From contig JAJPHZ010000022.1 in NCBI GenBank assembly GCA_021325025.1, positions 1 to 64,000 on the forward strand: 64,000 nucleotides of DNA. The letters are read 5' to 3'. The position numbers and the translations under genes were made by a program. Positions 9,524 through 18,045 of the stretch are shown here, in pieces. Positions within the stretch are counted from its first letter, which is position 1, and the number at the start of each line of letters is the position of its first letter. The notes under the pieces were generated by a model. That model was not told where the DNA came from and did no database searches. It worked only from the letters and a program-made list of their open reading frames with translations. Origin of the DNA: Pseudomonadota bacterium. Its GTDB lineage: Bacteria > Desulfobacterota > Binatia > Binatales > Binataceae.

Positions 9524-10618
9524 ATGCTTGCGACGCAATTGATCCCGCGGTGGCCGGAAAAGCCGCTCTACCTTGTCAAACGCTGCATCCTGCTTGGCGC
9601 TGCGCTTGTGATTGGCGCCGCGCCCACGGCCGCTTCGGACTGGGGCGTAGGCGCTGCAAATTCCCATCTTACCCATCCGCAGGTCTTCGCGCCCGTCTCC
9701 ACGCCCGCGCGCGATATCGAAACCCTGGCCTGGTTCACGATCGCGGTGTGTGCGGGAATCGCGCTGATTGTGGGCGGACTGCTCGCCTACAGCATCGTTC
9801 GTTTCCGCGCCCGTCCGGACGACGACGGGCGCGAGCCGCCGCAGGTCTACGGCAGCAATCCGATCGAGTTCGCCTGGACCGTGGTTCCGCTGCTGATTGT
9901 TTTCGTGCTGATTCTGACCACCGCGCGGACCATCTACACGGTGCAGGCCGCCCCGCGTCCGCCCACTGCGCTCAGCGTGCGCGTGATCGGACATCAGTGG
10001 TGGTGGGAAATTCGCTATCCGGACCTCGACATCGTCACCGCCAACGAGATGCACGTGCCGGTAAGCGACCCTGCTCACCCGGCACCGACCTTTCTGGAAC
10101 TGGAATCGGCCGACGTGGCGCACAGCTTCTGGGTACCTCAATTGGCGGGCAAGACCGATCTGATCCCCAACCGCAAAAACGTCATGTGGATCGATCCGCA
10201 CACGCCCGGAACCTATCTGGGCCAGTGCGCGGAATTTTGTGGCACCGAGCACGGCCTGATGCTGCTGCGGGTAATCGTGCAGCCGCGCGCGCAGTGGGAA
10301 GATTGGGTGGCGTCGCAGCGCAGACCTGCGGCGCGCGACGGCGCCGCGGGACATGGCCGCGAGATTTTCGAATCCACCGCCTGTGTCAATTGTCACACGG
10401 TGCGGGGTACGGTTGCCGACGGGCGCTTCGGCCCCGATCTTACCCACATCATGAGCCGCGACACGCTGGGAGCAGGCGCCGCGATGAATACACCCGACAA
10501 TCTCAAGACCTGGATCAAGGATCCCAATCTCATCAAACCCGGCGTCCTCATGCCCGCGATGAACCTCAATGACGCGGAGCTGGCCGACGTCGCCCAGTAC
10601 CTGGAGACTCTGCGCTAG
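9524..10618 (+). CDS. ctaC: Cytochrome c oxidase subunit II with fused cytochrome c domain (caa3 type)
   Basis: The 364-residue protein has an N-terminal signal/anchor followed by two membrane helices (about residues 65-95 and 110-130). It then has a periplasmic cupredoxin domain carrying the CuA site: the HSFW histidine and CAEFCGTEHGLM. A C-terminal cytochrome c domain has CVNCH with its first Cys at residue 287. A fused haem-c domain is the defining feature of caa3-type oxidases, where it accepts electrons for the CuA centre. It is the first gene of a seven-gene respiratory operon, 19 bases ahead of subunit I. The start at 9524 gives a plausible positively charged signal peptide. Confidence 0.95.
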   Translation: MLATQLIPRWPEKPLYLVKRCILLGAALVIGAAPTAASDWGVGAANSHLTHPQVFAPVSTPARDIETLAWFTIAVCAGIALIVGGLLAYSIVRFRARPDDDGREPPQVYGSNPIEFAWTVVPLLIVFVLILTTARTIYTVQAAPRPPTALSVRVIGHQWWWEIRYPDLDIVTANEMHVPVSDPAHPAPTFLELESADVAHSFWVPQLAGKTDLIPNRKNVMWIDPHTPGTYLGQCAEFCGTEHGLMLLRVIVQPRAQWEDWVASQRRPAARDGAAGHGREIFESTACVNCHTVRGTVADGRFGPDLTHIMSRDTLGAGAAMNTPDNLKTWIKDPNLIKPGVLMPAMNLNDAELADVAQYLETLR

Positions 10619-10637
10619 CCCCGGAACGGTCCTGCCG

Positions 10638-12311
10638 ATGGAACAGGAAATCGCGCTGACAGCGGTTGATGATCAGGCGGCGCTGCCGCTGGTCGGCCGG
10701 CTGCACCAATGGGTCGTAACCGTCGATCACAAGCGGCTGGGCCTGATGTACATCGGCGGCGGATTGTTCTTCTTCGTAATCGCGGGGTTGCAGGCGGTCA
10801 CGATGCGCCTGCAGCTTGCCTTCCCCGACAATCACCTGGTGGCGCCGCAGGTGTTCAATCGCCTGATGACGATGCATGGTACGGCGATGGTGTTCCTGGT
10901 CGGGATGCCGATCCTGACGGGGTTTTTCAACTACCTGGTGCCGCTGATGATCGGGGCGCGCGATCTGGCTTTTCCGCGTCTTAATTCCTTCGGCTTCTGG
11001 CTGTGGTTGTTCGGTGCCCTGCTGCTGTACTTCAGTTATATCGGCGGCGACGGGCTTTACGGCGCCGGCAGCGCGCCCGACGTCGGATGGTTCGCGTACG
11101 CGCCGCTGACCGAGCGCGCGTTTTCGCGCGGCAACAGCACCGATTACTGGATCCTGAGCATCCTGCTGACCAGCGTCGGCTCGACCGCCACCGCGATCAA
11201 TATCGTCGCGACCACGTTTTCGATGCGATGCAAGGGGATGGCGCTGGGCAAGATGCCGGTGCTGGTGTGGCTGGCGCTGGTGGTGGCGTTCCTGATGCTG
11301 GTGGCGCTGCCCCCGCTGTCGGCGGCGCAGGCGATGCTGCTGCTCGACCGTTACCTGGGGGCTCATTTTTTCGACACCCAGGCGGGCGGCTCAGCGATCC
11401 TCTGGCAGCACTTTTTCTGGATTTTCGGCCATCCCGAAGTCTACATCCTGGTCCTGCCCGCGTTCGCCTTCGCCTCGGAGATTATCCCGGTTTTCTCGCG
11501 CAAGGTGATCTTCGGCTACCACGTGATGGTGGCGGCGTCGTGCGCAATCGGCTTTATCAGCCTGGGCGTCTGGGCGCATCACATGTTCGCGGTCGGCATG
11601 ACGCCCGCCGGCAACGCGTTCTTCGCCGCCTCCACCATGCTGGTCGGGGTGCCGACCGGAATCAAAATCTTCAACTGGCTCGGCACCATCTGGGGCGGCA
11701 AGCTGCGTTTTAGGGTGCCGATGCTGTTCTCGCTGGGCTTTCTGTTCCAGTTCATGGTCGCGGGGCTGAGCGGAATCATGCTGGGGGTCGCGCCCTTTGA
11801 CTGGCAGCTCACCGACACCTACTTCGTGGTCGCCCATTTTCATTACGTGCTGATCGGCGGGATCGTGTTCATGATCTTCGCCGCGATCTACTACTGGTTT
11901 CCCAAGGCCACGGGGCGGATGCTCAACGAGCGGCTGGGCAAGTGGCATTTCTGGCTGTTCCTGATCGGATTCCACCTGACCTTCGACCCGCTGCATTTCG
12001 CCGGACTGCACGGGATGCCGCGGCGCATCTATACCTATCAGCCCGGCCGCGGCCTGGAGGGATTGAATCTGCTCGCCTCGATCGGTGCTGTGGTGCAGGC
12101 TCTGGCGGTGCTGATCTTCGCGGTCAACGTGCTCTACTCGCTGGCCAATGGCGAAGAGGCGGGCCCCGATCCCTGGGATGCATGGACGCTGGAATGGTCT
12201 ACCACGTCGCCGCCGCCGGAGTACAACTTCGCGATCGAGCCCGAAGTCCGCAGCCGGCGTCCGCTGTGGGATCTCAAGCATCCCGAAGACCCCGACTGGC
12301 AGTACGAGTAG
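10638..12311 (+). CDS. ctaD: Cytochrome c oxidase subunit I
   Basis: The 557-residue polytopic subunit contains all catalytic ligands. A low-spin haem ligand His is at residue 80 (MTMHGTA). FGHPEVYI carries CuB ligand His265, proton-channel Glu267 and cross-linked Tyr269. His314-His315 are CuB ligands (WAHHMF). HFH at 400-402 binds the haems. The GHPEVY form, with its glutamate, marks an A1-type haem-copper oxidase rather than A2 or cbb3. The ATG at 10638 (MEQEIALT) is chosen over an upstream in-frame start that overlaps subunit II. It works with the flanking subunits II and III to reduce O2 and pump protons. Confidence 0.97.
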   Translation: MEQEIALTAVDDQAALPLVGRLHQWVVTVDHKRLGLMYIGGGLFFFVIAGLQAVTMRLQLAFPDNHLVAPQVFNRLMTMHGTAMVFLVGMPILTGFFNYLVPLMIGARDLAFPRLNSFGFWLWLFGALLLYFSYIGGDGLYGAGSAPDVGWFAYAPLTERAFSRGNSTDYWILSILLTSVGSTATAINIVATTFSMRCKGMALGKMPVLVWLALVVAFLMLVALPPLSAAQAMLLLDRYLGAHFFDTQAGGSAILWQHFFWIFGHPEVYILVLPAFAFASEIIPVFSRKVIFGYHVMVAASCAIGFISLGVWAHHMFAVGMTPAGNAFFAASTMLVGVPTGIKIFNWLGTIWGGKLRFRVPMLFSLGFLFQFMVAGLSGIMLGVAPFDWQLTDTYFVVAHFHYVLIGGIVFMIFAAIYYWFPKATGRMLNERLGKWHFWLFLIGFHLTFDPLHFAGLHGMPRRIYTYQPGRGLEGLNLLASIGAVVQALAVLIFAVNVLYSLANGEEAGPDPWDAWTLEWSTTSPPPEYNFAIEPEVRSRRPLWDLKHPEDPDWQYE

Positions 12312-12330
12312 GATTTTGGAGTAATCCACG

Positions 12331-12933
12331 ATGGCATCCGCCGCAGCGACACCGATTCCAGCACCGGCCGTGGAAGAGTGGACTCTGCCCTCGCGCGGGC
12401 GGGTCGGAGTCCTTGCCCTGATCCTGACCGAGTCGGCCTTCTTTTCGATTTTCGTAGCCGCTTACGTTTTTTATATCGGCAAAAGCCTGAGCCCGCCGTA
12501 TCCGCGCGATGTGCTTTCGCCGCCGATTGTCAACACCGTCTGCCTGCTGTCGAGCAGCGTGTCGATCGTGTTCGCGGTGCGCGCGCTGCGGATGGGTCAC
12601 ACCAGGGTCTTCGGCATGTGGTGGCTGGTCACGCTGGCGCTAGGCCTGGAGTTTTTGGCCGGCACCGCGCTTGAGTGGCATCGGCTGATCTACCGCGAGC
12701 ATTTCACCATCGCCACCAACCTCTTCGGCACCACCTACTATTCGCTGGTCGGACTGCATGCGCTGCACGTTACGGTGGGGCTGGTCATGATCCTGATCGT
12801 GATGGTGCTGACGGCGGGCGGACACGTAACCCGCCGCGATGCGGAGCACACCGAATTGTTGTCGTGGTATTGGCATTTCGTCGACGCGGTGTGGGTGGTG
12901 GTTTTCACAACCGTCTATGTGATCGGCAGATGA
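12331..12933 (+). CDS. ctaE: Cytochrome c oxidase subunit III
   Basis: This is a 200-residue membrane protein of the short, five-helix COX3 class found in bacterial caa3 oxidases. Conserved segments include ILTESAFFSIFVAAY near the N-terminus, LEWHRL, and YYSLVGLHALHVTVGL followed by the C-terminal SWYWHFVDAVWVVVF. It lies 19 bases after subunit I, and its TGA overlaps the ATG of the following membrane-protein gene (ATGA), indicating translational coupling. Subunit III stabilises subunit I and its proton uptake. Confidence 0.95.
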   Translation: MASAAATPIPAPAVEEWTLPSRGRVGVLALILTESAFFSIFVAAYVFYIGKSLSPPYPRDVLSPPIVNTVCLLSSSVSIVFAVRALRMGHTRVFGMWWLVTLALGLEFLAGTALEWHRLIYREHFTIATNLFGTTYYSLVGLHALHVTVGLVMILIVMVLTAGGHVTRRDAEHTELLSWYWHFVDAVWVVVFTTVYVIGR

Positions 12934-13784
12934 GCGAAGGAGCGATACAATCCCAGGCGCGCCGCGAGCCGCCCGGGCTGATTGCGGCGCCTGCGCCCAC
13001 CGCATGGCCTATGATCACGGCGCTGGGCGTGACGATGGCGTTCGCCGGGCTGGTCACCAGTGCCGTGGTCAGTGCGGTCGGTGCGGTGCTGATTATCGCG
13101 GGTGCCGTGGGATGGTTCGGCGAAGTTTTTCCGCAGGAACATCGCGAGTTGCTCGAAGTGGAACCCGCCGTTGTGTCGGCCGGCGCGGTGCGCCCGGCCG
13201 CCGCTCAAGTGGCGGTCGGCGAGGAGGGCCATCGCGCGATCCTGCCGCTTGAGATTTATCCCTACTCGGCCGGGATCAAGGGCGGAGTGGCGGGCGGCTT
13301 CGCGATGGCGGCGTTGGCCGTGATCCATGGCTTGCTGCTGCACAACAGTCCCTGGTACACGATCAACATCCTGGCCGCGACCGCGATGGCCAACCTGGCC
13401 AACGCCAACGTGGCGACGCTGTCGGCGTTCAACGCGCACGCCTTTGTGATGGCGCTGATCATTCACGCCGTGGTGTCGCTGCTGGTGGGACTGCTCTACG
13501 GCGTGCTGCTGCCGATTGTCCCGCGCAATCCCATCTTCTTCGGCGGCCTCGTTGCGCCGCTGCTATGGTCGGGACTGCTGTTCGCCGCGCTCAGGGTCAT
13601 CAACCCCGTGCTCAATGCGCGCATCGAATGGGGATGGTTTGTCCTGTGCCAGATCGGCTTCGGCGTGGTGGCCGGGGTGGTCGTCGCCCGCTCCGAGCGC
13701 ATTCGAACCTTCCAGCATCTGCCCTTCGCGATGCGCATGGGAATCGAGGCGCCGGGCATAATGCCGCGCAAGGAGAGCCGATGA
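12930..13784 (+). CDS. Multi-span membrane protein of unknown function within the oxidase operon
   Basis: The 284-residue protein has two N-terminal hydrophobic helices, a cytoplasmic or periplasmic segment of about 60 residues, and about five more helices to the C-terminus. Its start overlaps the subunit III stop (ATGA), and its own stop overlaps the start of the diheme cytochrome, so it is translated as an integral member of the operon. I do not recognise haem, copper or quinone ligands: a few histidines occur (VIHGLLLHN, FNAHAF, IIHAVV) but no known motif. It could be a subunit IV-like or assembly protein of the complex III-IV assembly. No family name is claimed. Confidence 0.85.
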   Translation: MSEGAIQSQARREPPGLIAAPAPTAWPMITALGVTMAFAGLVTSAVVSAVGAVLIIAGAVGWFGEVFPQEHRELLEVEPAVVSAGAVRPAAAQVAVGEEGHRAILPLEIYPYSAGIKGGVAGGFAMAALAVIHGLLLHNSPWYTINILAATAMANLANANVATLSAFNAHAFVMALIIHAVVSLLVGLLYGVLLPIVPRNPIFFGGLVAPLLWSGLLFAALRVINPVLNARIEWGWFVLCQIGFGVVAGVVVARSERIRTFQHLPFAMRMGIEAPGIMPRKESR

Positions 13785-14497
13785 TCGTGCGGCGCCGTGC
13801 GGCGGTGGCGGCGGTCTTCGCGTTGAGCCTGCTTGCGGGTTGCGACCGTCTGCCCGGCAAACCCAAAGAGTCCCAGCGCCCGCTAAGTCCCGCGCAGGTC
13901 AAAAGCTTCGACGTGCTCTACACTCAGAACTGCGCCGGATGCCACGGCGCCGCGGGCAATTTCGGCGCCGCAACCGAGCTAGCCAATCCCGCCTACCAGG
14001 CACTGGTCGACGATGCCACGTTGAGCCGCATCATCCGTCAGGGTGTGCCGGCCACGGCGATGCCGTCGTTTGCGCAAAGCGCAGGCGGCTATCTGACCGA
14101 TGCGCAGATCGCAATCCTGATCGATGGCATGCGCGCGCGATGGAAAAGCGGTCCGCCACTGAAGGATGCGCCGCCCTACGCTGCTGCCCCTGGCGACCCG
14201 GCGCAGGGTGCCCAGGTGTTTGCCCGGTCCTGCGCGTCATGTCATGGCCCCGACGGAAAGGGCGGAGCCCGGGCCCCCGGTTCGATCGTCGATCGCTCAT
14301 ACCTGATGTTGGTCAGCGACCAGGCGTTGCGCACGCTGGTGATTGCAGGCCGCCGCGACCTGGGCCATCCCGACTGGCGCCAGTATCCGCCCGGTCAGCC
14401 GCTGACCGCGCAGCAGGTTGCCGACGTGGTGGCGTGGCTGGCAGCCAAGCGCCCGCGTTTCGCACCGGGGACTTGGCAGAGTGTCTCGACGAAGTAA
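13781..14497 (+). CDS. Diheme c-type cytochrome, lipoprotein
   Basis: The 238-residue protein begins with a lipoprotein signal (ALSLLAGC, lipid-anchored Cys21). It contains two cytochrome c domains with haem sites CAGCH (Cys51) and CASCH (Cys151), each followed by a Met-bearing stretch that can supply the distal ligand. Anchored on the periplasmic face, it can carry electrons from the Rieske/cytochrome b complex encoded next to the haem-c domain of oxidase subunit II. The ATG at 13781 overlaps the previous stop by four bases. Confidence 0.93.
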   Translation: MIVRRRAAVAAVFALSLLAGCDRLPGKPKESQRPLSPAQVKSFDVLYTQNCAGCHGAAGNFGAATELANPAYQALVDDATLSRIIRQGVPATAMPSFAQSAGGYLTDAQIAILIDGMRARWKSGPPLKDAPPYAAAPGDPAQGAQVFARSCASCHGPDGKGGARAPGSIVDRSYLMLVSDQALRTLVIAGRRDLGHPDWRQYPPGQPLTAQQVADVVAWLAAKRPRFAPGTWQSVSTK

Positions 14498-14527
14498 TAC
14501 CGCGAGGCTTCATGGCTATGGTTCCCG

Positions 14528-14628
14528 ACACCCTGCATAAAGACCGGCTGCCTTACTCAATCCTCTCTTTCTTTGGGAGAGCCGAGAAAGAGGGGGCAGG
14601 ATGTGACAGTGATGTTTCAGCATCCTGC
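14528..14628 (+). repeat. Dispersed hairpin repeat, family A copy 1
   Basis: About 100 bases between the diheme cytochrome and Rieske genes are clearly homologous to a segment at 39761-39862. Both begin ACACCCTGCATAAA, have a central CTCTC...GGGAGAG hairpin flanked by purine-rich DNA, and end in TTTCAGC-CCTGC. The segment interrupts an otherwise tightly packed operon. It carries no ORF of its own. A small non-autonomous (MITE/REP-like) element is the simplest reading. Confidence 0.65.
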
Positions 14629-14659
14629 CGCACGTGCAATCCATGACGAGAGAATGAAC

Positions 14660-15202
14660 ATGAGCGAAACCGCCAGTCCGTCGCGCAATCCGGCAGCGCC
14701 GCCGGCGCAGCCCACTTCCAGGCGCGTTTTCCTACTGCGCCTTGGGATCCTGCTCAATGCGATTGCCGCCGCGATCTTCGCGGTTCCGGTGCTTGGTTAC
14801 CTGGCCTCGCCGATGCGCAAGTTCGCCTGGCTGTCGTGGATTTCGCTGGGTCCGCTGGAGCATTTCCCCGAGCATCAGACCCGCCTGGCCACTTATCGCA
14901 ATCCCTACACCAAGCCCTGGGATGGGATGACCGCCAACATCCCGTGCTGGGTGCGGCGCGAAGCCGGCGATACTTTTATGGTGTTCGCGATCAATTGCAC
15001 GCACCTGGGATGCCCGGTGCGATGGTTCCAGGAATCGGGGTTGTTCATGTGCCCCTGCCATGGCGGCGTCTTTTACTCCGACGGCAAGCGCGCGTCGGGT
15101 CCGCCGCCGCGCGGGCTTTATCAGTATCGTCACAAGGTGGAAAACGGCCGGTTGTGGATCAAGGCCGGCGAACTGCCAACCCTGGGAGAGCCGCTGGCCT
15201 GA
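14660..15202 (+). CDS. Rieske 2Fe-2S protein of the cytochrome bc complex
   Basis: The protein has 180 residues. A twin-arginine-like N-terminus (TSRRVFLLRLG) precedes one membrane helix at about 30-48, consistent with Tat export of a folded iron-sulphur protein. The cluster-binding motifs are C113-T-H-L-G-C118 and C131-P-C-H134-G-G, the two loops with two Cys and two His ligands plus the disulphide cysteines. It accepts electrons from quinol at the Qo site of the cytochrome b encoded next. The ATG at 14660 has GAGAG eight bases upstream; an ATG six bases earlier is an alternative. Confidence 0.95.
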   Translation: MSETASPSRNPAAPPAQPTSRRVFLLRLGILLNAIAAAIFAVPVLGYLASPMRKFAWLSWISLGPLEHFPEHQTRLATYRNPYTKPWDGMTANIPCWVRREAGDTFMVFAINCTHLGCPVRWFQESGLFMCPCHGGVFYSDGKRASGPPPRGLYQYRHKVENGRLWIKAGELPTLGEPLA

Positions 15203-15225
15203 GGCCCGCGCGCGAGACGTCCGCG

Positions 15226-16701
15226 ATGTCCCCAAGCCAGATCATACACAAGGTAGGCGCGTGGCTGGACCATCGATTGGGTCTGAGCGGCCCGCTTATC
15301 GAAGCTGCCCAGCATCCGGTGCCGCGCAGCTCGGCAAGCTGGTGGTATGTCTTTGGCAGCGCCACGTTCGCCGTGATGGTGCTGCAGTTCCTGACCGGCC
15401 TGTGCCTGGCGACGGTGTATGCGCCCAGCGCCGACCGCGCCTGGCAGAGCCTGATCTATCTGAACTACGACCAGCCGCTGGGATGGTTCATCCGCGCCCT
15501 GCACGGATGGGGCTCCAACTTCATGGTCGGCCTGGTGTGCATCCACATGGCGCAGGTCTTCTTATTCGGCGCGCACAAGTATCCACGCGAACTGACCTGG
15601 CTTGCCGGCGTCGTGCTGCTGCTGGCCACGTTGGGCATGGCGTTTACCGGGCAGGTGCTGCGCTTTGACCAGGACGCGTACTGGGGCCTGGGAATCGGCG
15701 CCGCAATCGCCGGGCGCACCCCGTTTATCGGCGGCCGCATCGTCAAGATGATCCTGGGCGGTCCGATTATCGCCGGCGAAACCCTGTCGCGTTTCTTCAC
15801 CCTGCACGTGTTCGTCATTCCCGGCCTGCTCATCTCATTCGTCGGACTGCATCTGTTTTTGGTACTGCGATTGGGGATCAACGAATGGCCGATGCCCGGG
15901 CGGATCGTCAGGCGCGAGACCTATCTGGCCGAGTATCACCGGATGGTCAGCACGGACGGTGAACCGTTCTTTCCTTACGCCGCGCAAAAGGATTTGGTCT
16001 TCATCGGATTGATCATCGCCGCGCTGATCGTAACGGCGGCCGTGATGGGTCCGATCGGTCCCAACGGCGAGCCCGACCCGGCAATCATCCAGACCGTGCC
16101 GCGTCCCGACTTCTTTTTTCTGTGGCTGTTCTCCGCCTTCGCACTGCTGCCGCCGTGGACCGAGACCTTCCTGATGCTGACCGGCCCGGTGGTCGCGATC
16201 GGCCTGCTGTTCGCGATTCCGTTTATCTCGGGGACCGGTGAGAAGAGCTACCGGCGCCGTCCGTTCTCGGTGATGATCCTGGTGTTGGTTTTCATGACAA
16301 TCGGTATCCTAATCTATCTGGGCACCTACTCGCCGTGGTCGCCGCACATGGAGGCATGGAGCGGCGCGCCGACGCCGGTGGAATACGTCAAGGGGCGCAC
16401 GCCGCTGGAGTTGCAGGGCGCGATTCTGATCCAGGCCAAGCAATGCCGCAACTGCCATTCGCTGGGCGGACAGGGCGGGATGCGCGGGCCGGCGCTGGAC
16501 GAAACCGCGACGCGCCTTACGCCCGATCAGATCGTGCGCCAGATTGTGCAGGGCGGCGGCAACATGCCGGCCTACGGCAAGAATCTGAGCCCCGCCGAAG
16601 TCAACGCCATCGTCGCCTTCCTCGCAACGATGCATCCGGCGCACCAGCCGCCGGCCCACAATGCCGCCCGCCCCGCGCTGGCGCGCGTGGATCAGCGCTA
16701 G
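15226..16701 (+). CDS. Cytochrome b (b6/subunit IV type) fused to a cytochrome c domain
   Basis: The 491-residue membrane protein has haem b ligand pairs His93/His107 and His194/His209. The second pair is separated by 14 residues, as in cytochrome b6. The subunit IV-like part follows, with a Qo-site motif PDFF at 294-297 in place of the usual PEWY or PDWY. A C-terminal cytochrome c domain carries CRNCH from Cys407. A b-c fusion lets one polypeptide move electrons from quinol toward cytochrome c. It is the last gene of the respiratory operon. The ATG at 15226 (MSPSQIIHK) is used; a longer open frame upstream is only an overlap with the Rieske gene. Confidence 0.95.
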   Translation: MSPSQIIHKVGAWLDHRLGLSGPLIEAAQHPVPRSSASWWYVFGSATFAVMVLQFLTGLCLATVYAPSADRAWQSLIYLNYDQPLGWFIRALHGWGSNFMVGLVCIHMAQVFLFGAHKYPRELTWLAGVVLLLATLGMAFTGQVLRFDQDAYWGLGIGAAIAGRTPFIGGRIVKMILGGPIIAGETLSRFFTLHVFVIPGLLISFVGLHLFLVLRLGINEWPMPGRIVRRETYLAEYHRMVSTDGEPFFPYAAQKDLVFIGLIIAALIVTAAVMGPIGPNGEPDPAIIQTVPRPDFFFLWLFSAFALLPPWTETFLMLTGPVVAIGLLFAIPFISGTGEKSYRRRPFSVMILVLVFMTIGILIYLGTYSPWSPHMEAWSGAPTPVEYVKGRTPLELQGAILIQAKQCRNCHSLGGQGGMRGPALDETATRLTPDQIVRQIVQGGGNMPAYGKNLSPAEVNAIVAFLATMHPAHQPPAHNAARPALARVDQR

Positions 16702-17133
16702 GCAGCACTACTGGAGCGTGGCGCACCGGCTCAGTCGAAGGCATCCTGAGCGCATCCCGGGCAGATGCCGATCCACCAGCTCTGGCGGCAAATCGCGCAT
16801 TGCTGCAACGTCACCGAAGCGATTAATGTTTGCAGACGAGAGAAAAGCGTCTCGCGGCGCTCTGACGCGCGCGCGACCCTGCCGAAGGTGAGAATATGCA
16901 CGGCGGGCCCCCCTTTGTGCTTCCTTGCTTCTAGCGCTTCTGCGGCCGGTTTGAAAGCGCCCGCCCTATTCCCTGGAGCCAACTGGATTTGCTTGACGGC
17001 CGCCCTTGCCGCAAGGCGCATAAGCGATTAGGTTCGCGGCGCACGGGCGACGCGCGGGCCGCTGGAGCGCACTGCCCGCGCGGTGGGTAATTTCCAACTG
17101 CAGCGAGAGCACAGCACAATTGGAGAATCGACA
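16702..17133. other. Intergenic region downstream of the respiratory operon
   Basis: About 430 bases hold no convincing gene. It begins with a CTCAG...CTGAG imperfect inverted repeat near 16730-16750 and otherwise shows only short frames with no ribosome-binding site or family resemblance. The promoter of the downstream LLM oxidoreductase should be here, but I cannot pick out clear -35/-10 boxes. Confidence 0.5.
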
Positions 17134-18021
17134 ATGAAATTTGCGATCGCACCGATTTTCGCGCGTCCGATGCCTTTTACCGCGGAGTTCGTCGCCTGCC
17201 TGGCGGAGCTGGTTGAGCAATCGGGCTTCGAATCATTATTCATTCCTGAGCACGTGGCGTTGCCGGTCGAGTACGCTTCGCGCTACCCATACGCGGAGTC
17301 GGGACTGCCGGGAAAGGACGACGATTGGCCCAGTCCGTTCGTGGTGCTGGCGTTCGCAGCCGCGGTCACCAGGCGTATCAAACTGGGCACCTGTGTCACG
17401 ATTCTGCCCGAGCATCATCCGATCCACATCGCCAAGGAACTGGCGACCCTCGACGTGCTGACCAACGGCCGCACGCTGTTCGGCGTCGGCACCGGATGGA
17501 ACCGCGAGGAGATGGAGGCGCTGGGCTGGGACTTCCACACCCGCGGCAAACGCACCGACGAGGCGATCGAGGCGATCCGCAAGCTGTGGAAGGAAGACGG
17601 CGCCGGTTACGAAGGCAAAACCTTCAGCTTCAAACCGGTCCGCATCAATCCCAAGCCCGTGCAAAAGGGCGGTGTCCCGATCATCATCGGCGGCAGCTCG
17701 CGGGCGGCGGCGCGGCGCGCGGCGCGTTATGGCGACGGCTTCTTTCCGGTGGGCAATCCGGAGGTCACCCGCCAGGCGCTCGACATGATGCGCGAGGAGT
17801 GCGCCAAAATCGGGCGGCGTGCCGAAGAAATCGAACTGATGTGCGGCCCCGGCAACCTGCCCGAGTTCACCAAAAGCGACGCCGGCGAATGGATCAAGCA
17901 ATGGGAAGACGAGGGCTTCTCCCGCATCAACCTGCCGCTGGGTTACCTGGGCCTGCAATTCGACCGCGAAGGCCTCAAGCGCGGCCTGGGCCAGATCGCC
18001 AGCTCGCTCAAGCTGGGCTGA
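17134..18021 (+). CDS. LLM class F420-dependent-type oxidoreductase
   Basis: This is a 295-residue luciferase-like (bacterial luciferase/F420 reductase fold) TIM-barrel protein. Features include HVALPVEYASRYPY, LGTCVTILPEHHPI, FGVGTGWNREEMEALG and the phosphate-binding GGSSRAAARRAARYGDG. This combination is characteristic of the TIGR03619-like F420-dependent subgroup, which uses reduced F420 (or FMN) to oxidise or reduce organic substrates. The start follows TGGAG at a good distance. Its 3' end converges on a pair of other LLM genes. The cofactor assignment is inferred from the subgroup. Confidence 0.88.
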   Translation: MKFAIAPIFARPMPFTAEFVACLAELVEQSGFESLFIPEHVALPVEYASRYPYAESGLPGKDDDWPSPFVVLAFAAAVTRRIKLGTCVTILPEHHPIHIAKELATLDVLTNGRTLFGVGTGWNREEMEALGWDFHTRGKRTDEAIEAIRKLWKEDGAGYEGKTFSFKPVRINPKPVQKGGVPIIIGGSSRAAARRAARYGDGFFPVGNPEVTRQALDMMREECAKIGRRAEEIELMCGPGNLPEFTKSDAGEWIKQWEDEGFSRINLPLGYLGLQFDREGLKRGLGQIASSLKLG

Positions 18022-18045
18022 ACCGCACCGGCGCGCGATTTGACC

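Noticed and set aside
10569-10637. Oxidase subunit I starting inside subunit II
   Set aside because: The extra 23 codons are a shadow of the subunit II tail; the ATG at 10638 begins the conserved region.
14836-15225. Cytochrome b starting at 14836
   Set aside because: The longer frame overlaps the Rieske gene and has no similarity; the ATG at 15226 gives the family start.
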